64,000 nucleotides of DNA from Iodobacter violaceini. Lineage in GTDB: Bacteria; Pseudomonadota; Gammaproteobacteria; Burkholderiales; Chitinibacteraceae. A program made the translations under genes and the position numbers. The notes under the pieces were generated by a model. It saw only the letters and a list, made by a program, of their open reading frames with translations, was not told the origin of the DNA and did not search any database. The DNA is taken from the NCBI RefSeq assembly GCF_011601265.1, contig NZ_JAAOLX010000006.1, positions 124,001 through 188,000 on the forward strand, written 5' to 3'. The first letter of the stretch is position 1. Every line of letters starts with the position of its first letter. Shown one piece after another: positions 25,348-34,452 of the stretch.

Positions 25348-26862
25348 ATGTCGAAAGATTATCTGGAAAGTATTATCAAAGCCCGTGTCTACGACGTGGC
25401 CATTGAATCCCCGCTTGAATTTGCCCCCAATCTATCGCGCCGCATTGGCAATAAAGTGCTGTTTAAGCGCGAAGATATGCAGCCCGTGTTTTCGTTCAAA
25501 ATTCGTGGCGCGTATAACAAGATGTCCAAGCTAAGCCATGCCGAGCTGGAGCGTGGCGTCGTTGCGGCATCAGCAGGCAACCATGCCCAAGGCGTAGCAA
25601 TGGCCGCCCAGCATTTAAAATGCCGTGCCACCATTGTGATGCCAACCACCGCTCCGCGCATTAAAGTTGACGCCGTCACCCGCCGTGGCGCAGAAGCGGT
25701 CTTGGTGGGAGACTCTTACTCTGATTGCTATCAGCACGCACTTAATTTATCCGAGCAAACCGGCGCTACCCTGATTCACCCCTTTGATGATCCCGATGTG
25801 ATTGCCGGGCAAGGCACGGTAGCAATGGAGATTTTGCGCCAGTACCCCGATCATATCGACGCGATTTTTATTCCGGTAGGTGGTGGTGGCCTGTTGGCAG
25901 GGATGGCGGCGTATATCAAACGCCTGCGCCCGGAAATTAAAATCATTGGGGTTGAGCCAACCGATGCCAATGCCATGTATCTGAGCCTGAAGCTGGGCGA
26001 GCGCATTACCCTGCCGCAGGTCGGCATTTTTGCTGACGGCGTAGCGGTAAAACAGGTGGGAGAAGAAACCTTCCGCCTGTGTAAAGATTTTGTCGACGAC
26101 ATCATTCTGGTCGATACCGACGCCATGTGCGCGGCGATTAAAGATGTATTCGAAGATAATCGCTCGATTCTGGAGCCTGCCGGCGCACTGGCCATTGCTG
26201 GCCTGAAAGCCTGGGCAGCGCGTGAGGGCAAGCAAGACGCCACTCTGATCGCCGTAGCCTCCGGCGCAAATATGAATTTCGACCGCCTGCGTTATATTGC
26301 CGAGCAAGCCGAAATGGGTGAGCAGCGCGAAGCGATTGTGGCCGTTACGATTCCGGAGCAGCGCGGCTCTTTCCGCGCATTCTGTAAGCTGATCGGCGCA
26401 CGCAATATCACCGAATTTAACTACCGCTATTCCACCGCCAGCGAAGCTCATGTGTTTGTAGGCTTATCGATTCAAAATCGCAGCGAAGTAGTCGATCTGA
26501 TCAGCGACTTAGCTGCAGCAAAAATCGCTGCGGTCGATCTGACCGATAATGAACTGGCCAAGCTGCATATTCGTCATTTGGTCGGCGGCAAAGCGCCTAA
26601 TGTCTGCAACGAGCGCCTGATGCGCTTCGAGTTTCCGGAGCGACCCGGTGCCCTGCTTAACTTCCTGGATGGGATGAATGGCGAGTGGAATATCAGCCTC
26701 TTCCACTACCGCAATCATGGTGCAGATTACGGCCGAATTCTGGTCGGCATTCAAGTACCTGAGCAAGACAACGATGCATTTAAAGCCTTTGTGGATAAAC
26801 TGGGCTATATGCATTGGGATGAAAGCGATAATCCTGCGTATAACTTATTCCTGAGCGCATAA
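25348..26862 (+). CDS. ilvA: Threonine ammonia-lyase, biosynthetic
   Basis: 504 residues, the long biosynthetic form. PLP lysine is Lys51 in SFKIRGAYNKM; the phosphate loop is PVGGGGLLAG. Residues ~1-320 are the catalytic domain and ~330-504 hold two ACT-like regulatory domains ('VTIPEQRGSFRAFCKLIG', 'FEFPERPGALLNFLDGM') that bind isoleucine and valine. It converts threonine to 2-oxobutanoate, the first step of isoleucine synthesis. No clear leader peptide or attenuator is visible in the ~257 bases upstream, only a small ACCGTTTTCAACGGT hairpin. No strong Shine-Dalgarno precedes the ATG. Confidence 0.96.
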   Translation: MSKDYLESIIKARVYDVAIESPLEFAPNLSRRIGNKVLFKREDMQPVFSFKIRGAYNKMSKLSHAELERGVVAASAGNHAQGVAMAAQHLKCRATIVMPTTAPRIKVDAVTRRGAEAVLVGDSYSDCYQHALNLSEQTGATLIHPFDDPDVIAGQGTVAMEILRQYPDHIDAIFIPVGGGGLLAGMAAYIKRLRPEIKIIGVEPTDANAMYLSLKLGERITLPQVGIFADGVAVKQVGEETFRLCKDFVDDIILVDTDAMCAAIKDVFEDNRSILEPAGALAIAGLKAWAAREGKQDATLIAVASGANMNFDRLRYIAEQAEMGEQREAIVAVTIPEQRGSFRAFCKLIGARNITEFNYRYSTASEAHVFVGLSIQNRSEVVDLISDLAAAKIAAVDLTDNELAKLHIRHLVGGKAPNVCNERLMRFEFPERPGALLNFLDGMNGEWNISLFHYRNHGADYGRILVGIQVPEQDNDAFKAFVDKLGYMHWDESDNPAYNLFLSA

Positions 26863-26893
26863 AAAAAGGCCGTCATTCAATGACGGCCTTTTT
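26863..26893. terminator. Bidirectional terminator between ilvA and udp
   Basis: AAAAAGGCCGTCA pairs with TGACGGCCTTTTT around TTCAA, with A- and T-runs on both sides. It lies just after ilvA (+) and just after udp (-). Confidence 0.93.
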
Positions 26894-26911
26894 ACTTACT
26901 CATTCAAACCA

Positions 26912-27673
26912 TTACAGCAGATTACGCGCAGCTTCAATCACGATATCTACTGCAGTGTGTTCTGCAAGCTTCATGGCTTCAGCATCCGGGATTTCCTGCT
27001 GAGTGCGGTTCACGATTACACCCGCTACCATCCCTGCACGCCAGCCTTGGGTGGCGCACATAGTCAGCAGAGTGGCGGATTCCATTTCGTAATTCATCAC
27101 GCCCATCGCCTGCCATTCTTTCATCGAGCCTTGCATGCTGCTCACTACACGGCCGCTGCATGTATCGTAACGCTCCTGGCCAGGGTAGAAAGTATCTGAT
27201 GAAGCAGTCACACCGATATGCAGTGGTTTACCGGCTTTTTTAGCCGCATTTACCAGCGCAGTCGTACAGTCAAAATCGGCCACGGCTGGGAAGCTCATCG
27301 GGGCGAAGTGCAAGCTTGCACCGTCCAGACGCACCGAACCGGTGGTTACCAGCACATCGCCTACATTGATATGCGATTGAATTGCACCGGTTGTACCCAC
27401 GCGCAGAAAGGTATTGATCCCCAGCTGAGCCAGCTCTTCTACCGCAATCGAAGTAGACGGGCCACCGATACCTGTCGAGCAAATCACAATCGGCTTGCCA
27501 TTCAGCTCGGCAAGGTAGGTGGTGAATTCACGATGGCTGGCCAGTAACTTGGCATTGCCCATTTTTTCAGCAATACGCTGCACACGGGCAGGATCACCCG
27601 GCACAATCGCAAGCGTTGCACCAGCTAAATCGCTTTTAGCGAGACCTAAATGGAAAACTTCAGATTTAGACAT
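26912..27673 (-). CDS. udp: Uridine phosphorylase
   Basis: 253 residues, same as E. coli Udp. Key blocks are '[34 protein letters not shown]', '[23 protein letters not shown]', '[11 protein letters not shown]', '[38 protein letters not shown]'. It splits uridine with phosphate into uracil and ribose-1-phosphate. Last gene of the nucleoside salvage operon nupC-deoC-deoA-deoB-cdd-udp. Confidence 0.96.
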   Translation of the reverse strand: MSKSEVFHLGLAKSDLAGATLAIVPGDPARVQRIAEKMGNAKLLASHREFTTYLAELNGKPIVICSTGIGGPSTSIAVEELAQLGINTFLRVGTTGAIQSHINVGDVLVTTGSVRLDGASLHFAPMSFPAVADFDCTTALVNAAKKAGKPLHIGVTASSDTFYPGQERYDTCSGRVVSSMQGSMKEWQAMGVMNYEMESATLLTMCATQGWRAGMVAGVIVNRTQQEIPDAEAMKLAEHTAVDIVIEAARNLL

Positions 27674-27736
27674 GAGAGTCCTTCAATTTACGATGTATTT
27701 GTAGAGCGGATTCAAACCGCTCTGCGGTTTTGATTT

Positions 27737-28165
27737 TTAAAGCGCGGGAGTCTCATTTGGGTCAAGATAGAAAGCACCCGGCAGCAGATCGCCTGCGGTG
27801 GTGATTTCCATATCTTCTTTCATATTACCCAAGATCACCGGCAACGCAGGTGTACCAATTTCGATCATCACCTGACGGCAGGCGCCACAAGGCGCGATCG
27901 GGCCAGGGGTATCACCCACAACGGCAATGGCCGAGAAATCACCTGGCCTGTAGCCATTGGCAATGGCGCTAAACAGCACCGTGCGCTCTGCACAATTACA
28001 CAAGCCATAAGACGCGTTTTCTACATTGCAGCCGTGGAACACACGGCCATCTTTAGTAATCAGCGCTGCGCCAACCAGAAAACGGGAATACGGTGCGTAG
28101 GCCGAAGTACGGGCGATACGGGCCTGATCGAGTAATTCTTTTGCGTCGAGTTCTTCACGTGTCAT
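27737..28165 (-). CDS. cdd: Cytidine deaminase
   Basis: 142 residues, the short tetrameric type. Zinc ligands and catalytic glutamate are visible in 'GLCNCAERTVLFSAIANG' (CAE) and APCGACRQVM. It deaminates cytidine and deoxycytidine to uridine and deoxyuridine, feeding Udp and DeoA. It starts three bases after the deoB stop on the other side of the junction (28165/28169), consistent with one transcript. Confidence 0.95.
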   Translation of the reverse strand: MTREELDAKELLDQARIARTSAYAPYSRFLVGAALITKDGRVFHGCNVENASYGLCNCAERTVLFSAIANGYRPGDFSAIAVVGDTPGPIAPCGACRQVMIEIGTPALPVILGNMKEDMEITTAGDLLPGAFYLDPNETPAL

Positions 28166-28168
28166 GAC

Positions 28169-29383
28169 TTACTCCAGAAAAGCTTTCCCAACCGGGAAAG
28201 AAGAAAGGTTGAACCAGTTAGCCAGGCTCTGGCCAACGTCTGCGAAAGATTCGCGAATACCAATGCTGCCAGCCGGAACGCACTTGCCATAAACCAACAC
28301 AGGCACATGCTCACGCGTGTGCTCAGTGCCCGGCCAGGTTGGATCGCAGCCGTGATCGGCCGAGATAATCAGGATATCGTCGTCTTTAAGCAGGGCCAGC
28401 ATTTCTGGCAGGCGCTTATCGAATAATTCCAGACCGCGGGCGTAGCCCGCCACATCGCGGCGGTGGCCAAATTTCTCATCGAAATCAACAAAATTGGTCA
28501 TCACAATGCTGTTGTCCGGAGCTTCTTCCGTGGCTTTCAGCGTGGCATCCCACAGTGCGGTTAAGCCGCTGGCTTTAATGCCTTTGCTAATGCCGCAATG
28601 CGCATAAATATCAGCGATTTTACCGATAGAAACCACCGTGCCGCCTGCATCGGTCAGCTTTTCCAAGACTGTTTTAGCTGGCGGAGCAACAGCGTAATCA
28701 TGACGATTGCCGGTACGGGCGTAAGTGGCTGCGGTTTCGCCATTAAACGGGCGGGCAATCACGCGGCAAATATTGTAGGGCAGCATTTCTTCATGTGCTA
28801 TCTGGCACAACTCATAGAGTTTTTCCAGGCCAAAGCTGTCTTCGTGCGCCGCAATCTGGAATACCGAATCGGCCGAGGTATAAAAAATCGGCTTACCTGT
28901 GGCGCGGTGCTCATCACCCAGCCTGGCAATAATATCGGTGCCCGAAGCGTGGCAATTACCCAGATAACCAGGCAGGCCAGCACGTTTTACCAGGGTTTCC
29001 AGCAGCTCTGGCGGGAAAGTATCGGTTTTCTTAGTGAAATAGCCCCAGTCAAACAAGACCGGCACACCTGCTAATTCCCAGTGCCCTGACGGCGTGTCTT
29101 TACCAGAGGAAATCTCAAAAGCTGCGCCATAGGCGGCAGTGGGCTTGATCGTGGCGGATAAACCAGCAGGCACTTTGCCACTGGCCAGACCACAAGCCAG
29201 CCCGAGGCCTAATTGCTCCAGATTCGGAATTTTCAGCGGGCCGCTGCGATCAATATCAGCCTCACCCTTAAAACAGCGCTCTGCAATATGGCCGAGGGTA
29301 TTGGAGCCAACATCACCAAACTTATCTGCATCGGGTGCAGCGCCTACGCCAAGTGAATCCATAATCAGGAAGATGGCACGCAT
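28169..29383 (-). CDS. deoB: Phosphopentomutase
   Basis: 404 residues (E. coli 407). Alkaline-phosphatase superfamily metal sites show in '[31 protein letters not shown]', '[20 protein letters not shown]' and '[32 protein letters not shown]'. It interconverts (deoxy)ribose-1-phosphate and -5-phosphate, linking the phosphorylases to DeoC. The [11 protein letters not shown] block is intact. Confidence 0.97.
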   Translation of the reverse strand: MRAIFLIMDSLGVGAAPDADKFGDVGSNTLGHIAERCFKGEADIDRSGPLKIPNLEQLGLGLACGLASGKVPAGLSATIKPTAAYGAAFEISSGKDTPSGHWELAGVPVLFDWGYFTKKTDTFPPELLETLVKRAGLPGYLGNCHASGTDIIARLGDEHRATGKPIFYTSADSVFQIAAHEDSFGLEKLYELCQIAHEEMLPYNICRVIARPFNGETAATYARTGNRHDYAVAPPAKTVLEKLTDAGGTVVSIGKIADIYAHCGISKGIKASGLTALWDATLKATEEAPDNSIVMTNFVDFDEKFGHRRDVAGYARGLELFDKRLPEMLALLKDDDILIISADHGCDPTWPGTEHTREHVPVLVYGKCVPAGSIGIRESFADVGQSLANWFNLSSFPVGKAFLE

Positions 29384-29415
29384 GGGATACTCCTTAAGCC
29401 TGTGAAGCTTTTAAA

Positions 29416-30723
29416 TCAATAAATAATAGGATGGCTGGCAACGGCAACTACGCCGTATGTAAACGCAGCCTGTATTTCTTGCACCGCCAGCTCTGCCGCC
29501 TGTGCGTTTTGTGCATGCACAACCGCCAATGGCTCACCTGCCCTGATTTGCTGGCCTAAGCCGGCAATTTGGGTAATACCTACAGCGTAATCGAGTGCAT
29601 CACCCGGCTTACGGCGGCCACCACCCAGGCTGACTACGGCCATGCCCAGCGCTCGGGTATCTATAGCCACAATAAAACCATTTTGCGCCGCTGGCACCGC
29701 AATTTGTAGCGCGGCCTGTGGCAGATATTGCTCTGGCTTTTCAATAAAATCAGCCGGCCCGCCAAGGCTGGCGATCATACGGCCAAATATTTCCGCTGCA
29801 CGGCCACTATTCAGGGCCGCCATGAGTTTGCTTTCTGCTTCGGCCACATTGGCGGCCAATTTACCCAGCACCAGCATTTCGCTGCACAGCGCCATCGTGA
29901 CCCGATGCAAGCGCGCGGGGCGATGTTTGCCGCTTAAATAATCCAGCGCACAACGCACTTCAATGGCATTGCCCGCACATGGGGCAAGTGGCTCGTTCAT
30001 ATCGGTGAGCAGCGCTGCGGTGGGCAGGCCTGCGCCATTACCAACCTCAACAATACTGGTCGCCAGCTCACGAGAAGCAGCCAGATCAGGCATAAATGCG
30101 CCGCTGCCTACTTTGACATCCATCACCAGCGCATCCAGCCCTGCCGATAATTTTTTCGACAAAATCGAGCCGGTAATCATGGCCACCGATTCCACCGTGG
30201 CCGTCACATCGCGAATCGCGTAGAGCCGTTTATCCGCAGGGGCTAAATCACCGGTCTGGCCGATGATCGCCACGCCCACTTCACGCACCGTTTTGCGAAA
30301 TAGCTCAGTGCTTGGCTCGGTGTTGTAGCCAGGAATCGCGTCAAATTTATCCAGCGTGCCGCCGGTGTGGCCCAGGCCACGGCCGGAAATCATCGGCACA
30401 AAGCCACCACAAGCCGCAATCATTGGCCCAAGCAACAAGGAAACCAGATCGCCCACGCCGCCGGTTGAATGTTTATCCAGCACCGGGCCGGATAAATCCA
30501 GGCTGCGCCAGTCTAAAACCTGGCCCGAATCACGCATGGCCAAAGTCAGCGCCACACGCTCATCCAGCTCCATACCTTTAAAGTAAACTGCCATCGCCAA
30601 GGCCGCGATCTGCCCTTCAGAAATACTCTGATCGCTGATCCCACGCACAAAAAAACGAATCTCATCACCACTTAAAACTTCGCCATTGCGCTTTTTACGG
30701 ATGATTTCCTGGGGCAGAAACAT
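29416..30723 (-). CDS. deoA: Thymidine phosphorylase
   Basis: 435 residues (E. coli 440). The frame opens at 30777, but the true start is the ATG at 30723 ([18 protein letters not shown]), which aligns with E. coli DeoA and has AGAGG five bases upstream. Signature '[20 protein letters not shown]', '[10 protein letters not shown]' phosphate-binding motif and C-terminal '[17 protein letters not shown]' are present. It cleaves thymidine and deoxyuridine with phosphate. Lies between deoC and deoB. Confidence 0.96.
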   Translation of the reverse strand: MFLPQEIIRKKRNGEVLSGDEIRFFVRGISDQSISEGQIAALAMAVYFKGMELDERVALTLAMRDSGQVLDWRSLDLSGPVLDKHSTGGVGDLVSLLLGPMIAACGGFVPMISGRGLGHTGGTLDKFDAIPGYNTEPSTELFRKTVREVGVAIIGQTGDLAPADKRLYAIRDVTATVESVAMITGSILSKKLSAGLDALVMDVKVGSGAFMPDLAASRELATSIVEVGNGAGLPTAALLTDMNEPLAPCAGNAIEVRCALDYLSGKHRPARLHRVTMALCSEMLVLGKLAANVAEAESKLMAALNSGRAAEIFGRMIASLGGPADFIEKPEQYLPQAALQIAVPAAQNGFIVAIDTRALGMAVVSLGGGRRKPGDALDYAVGITQIAGLGQQIRAGEPLAVVHAQNAQAAELAVQEIQAAFTYGVVAVASHPIIY

Positions 30724-30780
30724 ATAAACCTCTTTGAAACAACTCACATTCTGTAGAGCGGGGAAAACCCGCCACATCCA

Positions 30781-31557
30781 TCAATACGCCGATTTAGCCG
30801 TTGCACCTGCATCGTGCCCCAGGGTGGTCAGCAGGCTGCCCATCAGGCTGGATGCGCCAAAACGGAAAGTTGCAGCTTGTGCCCAGTCCGGCCCCATGAT
30901 GCGGTCAGCAATGGCCAGATATTCCAGCGCATCTTGTGCTGTGCGCACGCCGCCTGCGGCCTTAAAACCAACCGCTTTGCCGCTGTCTTTAATCGCCTGA
31001 ATCATAATTTCAGCCGCTTCCTGCGTAGCGTTCACCGGTACTTTACCTGTGGAGGTCTTAATAAAATGCGCGCCTGCGGCAATAGAAATCTCACTGGCTT
31101 TACGAATCAGCTCAGGCGTTTTTAGCTCGCCACTTTCGATAATTACTTTCAGAATCTTATCGCCAACCGCAGCGCGGCTTTGTGCCACTACATCAAAGCC
31201 AACCTGCTCATCCCCTGCCATCAGCGCACGCCATGGGAACACCACATCCACTTCATCTGCGCCATTGGCGATGGCAGCGGCGGTTTCAGCAGCTGCTTGG
31301 GCCGGTGTTGGCTCGCCCTTAGGGAAGTTGGTTACGGTCGCCACCGGAATATTCAAACCGTGAGCGGCCAGTGCCGCTTTGGCAGTGGGTACAAACTGCG
31401 CGTAAACACAGAGCGCAGCAGGATTACCAACCGGAGTTTTAGCTGATGCAGCCAGTGCTTCAATCGAAGCCACGGTGTCAGTATCGTTTAACGCAGTTAA
31501 ATCCATTAAATGCAAACCACGCAGGGCTGCGGCACAGAGTTGATTTTGAGTTGCCAT
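30781..31557 (-). CDS. deoC: Deoxyribose-phosphate aldolase
   Basis: 258 residues (E. coli 259). Class I aldolase; the Schiff-base lysine lies in '[16 protein letters not shown]' and the second key lysine in '[19 protein letters not shown]'. It splits 2-deoxyribose-5-phosphate to acetaldehyde and glyceraldehyde-3-phosphate. It is separated from nupC by 187 bases that contain two hairpins, so nupC and the deo genes may be expressed at different levels. Confidence 0.96.
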   Translation of the reverse strand: MATQNQLCAAALRGLHLMDLTALNDTDTVASIEALAASAKTPVGNPAALCVYAQFVPTAKAALAAHGLNIPVATVTNFPKGEPTPAQAAAETAAAIANGADEVDVVFPWRALMAGDEQVGFDVVAQSRAAVGDKILKVIIESGELKTPELIRKASEISIAAGAHFIKTSTGKVPVNATQEAAEIMIQAIKDSGKAVGFKAAGGVRTAQDALEYLAIADRIMGPDWAQAATFRFGASSLMGSLLTTLGHDAGATAKSAY

Positions 31558-31631
31558 GATTTTTCCTTTTACAAAATATTTGAGCGGTTCGCTTCAAAGA
31601 TGAAGCTTGATCTTGATCTGAGCATGTTGGC

Positions 31632-31733
31632 TTAGCTGGTTTATCTGGCAAAACGGCCAGCAACCCAGCTAAACCAAACTACCCACCAGGCTCTGTTGAC
31701 TTGTATTTCACAAGGGAACAAATCAACAGAGCC
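31632..31733. repeat. Two inverted repeats in the nupC-deoC gap
   Basis: First: TTAGCTGG (31632-31639) with CCAGCTAA (31665-31672), enclosing CTGGC/GCCAG. Second: GGCTCTGTTGA (31689-31699) with a perfect inverted copy at 31723-31733. Neither is followed by a T-run. They look like mRNA-stability or attenuation elements; the second also resembles a minimal pair of insertion-sequence ends. Confidence 0.65.
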
Positions 31734-31744
31734 TGCTTTAAAAC

Positions 31745-33022
31745 TTAAGCCATGCTGATAAACAAGCCAGCAATCGTTGCGCTCATCAGATTAGACAGCG
31801 TTGCAGCAGCCACTACGCGCAAGCCATAACGGCTTACTTCGGAACGGCGCTCTGGCGCTACTGAGCCAAAACCACCTGCCAGAATGGCAATCGAGGAGAA
31901 GTTGGCAAAGCCGCACAGAGCAAAAGACAGAATCGCCAGTGTTTTAGCATCCAGTACTTGCAAGCCTGCGGCCGAAACAGCAGCAGCATCTTTAAGGTAT
32001 GGAGCCAAGCCCACAAAGGCCACAAATTCGTTCAGAATCATTTTCTGGCCAAGGAAATTACCCGCCAGAGTGGCATGTTCCCAAGGCACGCCAATCAAAT
32101 AAGCCAATGGCGAGAAGATCCAGCCCAGAATCAGTTCCAGGTTATATTCAGGATGACCAAACAAGCCGCCCACACCTGCAACCAAACCGTTAACCAGTGC
32201 AATCAGGCCAATAAACGCCAGCAACATCGCGCCAACATTCAGAGCAATCTTCAGCCCTACCGATGCACCTGCAGCACCCGCTTCGATCAGATTAGCCGGG
32301 CGCTCATCGTCAAAAGTCAGGTCTTTAATTTCTACTGTGCTCTCTTCAGTGCTTGGGCAAATAATTTTGGCAAATAACAAGCCGCCAGGAATCGCCATAA
32401 AGGAAGCGGCAATCAGGTATTCCATACGCACGCCAAGGCCTGCGTAACCCGCTAATACCGAGCCGGCAATCGCAGCCATACCACTGGACATCACCGCAAA
32501 CAGCTCAGGGCCGCTCATGGTTTTCATAAATGGCTTAACCACCGCAGGCATTTCGCTCTGGCCGAGGAAAATAGTCGTCACAGCAGAAAAAGATTCCAGC
32601 TTGCTCACACCCAAGAGCTTTTGGAAGATCGTGCCTAAAATCGTCACAATCCAGCGCATTACACCAAGGTAATACAGCACAGAAATAAACGAAGTCATAA
32701 AAATAATCATCGGTAACACACGGAATGCAAACACAAATCCGCCGTTGCCAAATACCTCAAACATTTTTTTATCGACTAAGCCGCCGAATAAAAATGAGAT
32801 ACCATGATTGCCGTATTCCAATACATGATTCACTGCATTAGCCACATTCAGTAAAATATCTTTACCCAATGGAATAAACAGCACAATTGCACCAATAGAA
32901 ACCTGGGTTAATAGTGCAGCAATAATGATGCGTGGTTTAATTGCTTTTCGGTTCATTGAGATTGCAAAAGCAATCAATAACAGAACAGCGATACCTATTA
33001 AGCTGCGTCCAACTTCAAACAT
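31745..33022 (-). CDS. nupC: Concentrative nucleoside transporter NupC-like
   Basis: 425 residues from the ATG at 33022, chosen because AGGAG lies six bases upstream; a GTG at 33043 would add seven residues. CNT-family signatures: 'FRVLPMIIFMTSFISVLYYLGVMRWIV', 'GVSKLESFSAVTTIFLGQSEMPAVVKPF', 'MAAIAGSVLAGYAGLG', 'ALCGFANFSSIAILAGGFG'. About ten membrane helices. It imports nucleosides with protons or sodium. First gene of the salvage operon; no cytR or deoR is present in the window. Confidence 0.93.
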   Translation of the reverse strand: MFEVGRSLIGIAVLLLIAFAISMNRKAIKPRIIIAALLTQVSIGAIVLFIPLGKDILLNVANAVNHVLEYGNHGISFLFGGLVDKKMFEVFGNGGFVFAFRVLPMIIFMTSFISVLYYLGVMRWIVTILGTIFQKLLGVSKLESFSAVTTIFLGQSEMPAVVKPFMKTMSGPELFAVMSSGMAAIAGSVLAGYAGLGVRMEYLIAASFMAIPGGLLFAKIICPSTEESTVEIKDLTFDDERPANLIEAGAAGASVGLKIALNVGAMLLAFIGLIALVNGLVAGVGGLFGHPEYNLELILGWIFSPLAYLIGVPWEHATLAGNFLGQKMILNEFVAFVGLAPYLKDAAAVSAAGLQVLDAKTLAILSFALCGFANFSSIAILAGGFGSVAPERRSEVSRYGLRVVAAATLSNLMSATIAGLFISMA

Positions 33023-33479
33023 CTTCGTCTCCTGAAATTTCACATACCGCTTTAATATTTGCGTGCGCTGCGGCTTGTTTTTTACGGGTTTTCACTCAGC
33101 CTGCAATATAGGCCTGGTAATATTTGAAGAAATAAGGTGTTTCACTTATGTGTCGGCCACTTAAAAACGTAATGAATGTTTAGCAAATCCGTACATGTAA
33201 GCGAAATACCCTGATTTCAAAAAAAGCGGCACATATTAATGCTTTTCAGGCAAAAAAAACTAAATTTACCTGCCAATCATCAGAAATTATTCATTTTATT
33301 TGTTTTATATTTTCTAATGACGTAAGAAACTGCATTTACTGTTTTATTTGAGAGAAATCAAAAAAGGCGCAAGCTGTAAAGCCTGCGCCTTTTCTGGCGA
33401 TTAATTACCACATACTTTTAATCGAATAAAATGGCAACAGGCCATTTATACTCAATAAAAAAAATAATATTTTTATCCA
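33023..33479. other. Non-coding region: nupC upstream region and a terminator
   Basis: 457 bases, A+T-rich, between nupC and the next gene upstream on the same strand. The 33362-33393 terminator is the only firm feature. I cannot point to a CRP, CytR or DeoR site with confidence. Confidence 0.6.
33362..33393 (-). terminator. Rho-independent terminator of the inositol-phosphatase family gene
   Basis: AAAAGGCGCA (33362-33371) pairs perfectly with TGCGCCTTTT (33384-33393); on the minus strand a T-run follows. It separates the phosphatase transcript from the nupC promoter. Confidence 0.9.
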
Positions 33480-34280
33480 TCAGCGATTATTCTTAACCCA
33501 TTCAAGCCAGGGCTTAAATAAGGACGGGCAACGCGCAGCCACAACCGATCTTTGCCAAATATGATCCTGCCAGTAATTATCATGATGAATACTTGCAATT
33601 TGCCCGCCGGACTCCAGCAAGATCAAAACCCCTGCCGCGTAATCCCATAGCTTTTGCGAACCATGCAACATTAAATCTGTGCGCCCTGCCGCCAGCCAGC
33701 ACCAGTCTATAGTCGAAGAGCCATAATTGCGCAGGCTGCTGAATGGGGCCACGCTAACCACCCGTGCAGGCAAGCGCCCGCCTAAATACTTAGGCTCCAC
33801 GGCGGCTACGGCCTCACACAACGATTTAGGCACTTCCTGACGCAGCGGTAAAGTGCGCCCGTTCATCCACGCCCCATACCCTGCCGCAGCCGAAAAGCAT
33901 TCATCCAGGGCGGGCACATAAACCACACCCAGCACTGGCCGGCCCTTGCGGAATAAGGCAATCGACACCGAAAAATGCGGCAAGCCGTGTACAAAATTAG
34001 TTGTGCCATCAATTGGATCAACAATCCACAGGCCATCTTCATGATCTGCCCACAGGGCTTTTTGCTCGGCCACGCTCATTTCTTCGCCCAACACCGGGCA
34101 ATTCACAATCTTAGGGAGCTCACGCTGCAATGCAGCTTGCGATGCCATATCCGCCTCGGTAAAGAGGCTGCCATCATGTTTACGGCTGGACGCCACCTGC
34201 TGAAAGCGCGGCATAATTTCATCAGCCGCTACACGGCGGGCCAAAGCAACTAAATCGGATAAACGCTCAAAATCGCTCAC
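33480..34280 (-). CDS. Inositol monophosphatase family phosphatase
   Basis: 266 residues. Mg-dependent phosphatase motifs are intact: 'FTEADMASQAAL', GEEMS, WIVDPIDGTTNFVHG, and LWDYAAGVLILLESGG. The family includes SuhB, HisN (histidinol phosphatase) and CysQ; length and 'KLWDYAAG' fit the SuhB/HisN group, but no his or cys gene is adjacent, so the substrate is left open. Single-gene transcript with its own terminator. Confidence 0.88.
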   Translation of the reverse strand: MSDFERLSDLVALARRVAADEIMPRFQQVASSRKHDGSLFTEADMASQAALQRELPKIVNCPVLGEEMSVAEQKALWADHEDGLWIVDPIDGTTNFVHGLPHFSVSIALFRKGRPVLGVVYVPALDECFSAAAGYGAWMNGRTLPLRQEVPKSLCEAVAAVEPKYLGGRLPARVVSVAPFSSLRNYGSSTIDWCWLAAGRTDLMLHGSQKLWDYAAGVLILLESGGQIASIHHDNYWQDHIWQRSVVAARCPSLFKPWLEWVKNNR

Positions 34281-34382
34281 AGCTCTCTCCCATATTTACC
34301 CCTCATTGTAAGGCCCCAGGCCCAATTTGTTGCATCTGCACATAAAAAATATCAAGGAAATCCTGTAGAGATCGCACGCATA

Positions 34383-34419
34383 AAAAAACCGCTCACCCGA
34401 AACCGGGGAGCGGTTTTTT
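34383..34419 (-). terminator. Rho-independent terminator of the phosphoketolase gene
   Basis: AAAAAACCGCTC (34383-34394) pairs with GAGCGGTTTTTT (34408-34419). It follows the phosphoketolase stop by about 34 bases on the minus strand. Confidence 0.9.
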
Positions 34420-34452
34420 GCGCAGATTAGTTATGCAGCTTGCGCTACAGAA

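Noticed and set aside
31689-31733. Insertion sequence or MITE
   Set aside because: Only 45 bases lie between the ends, with no transposase and no clear target duplication; kept as an inverted repeat.
33480-34280. Naming the inositol-monophosphatase family gene suhB or hisN
   Set aside because: Family motifs are clear, but nothing in the sequence or neighbours separates the subfamilies.
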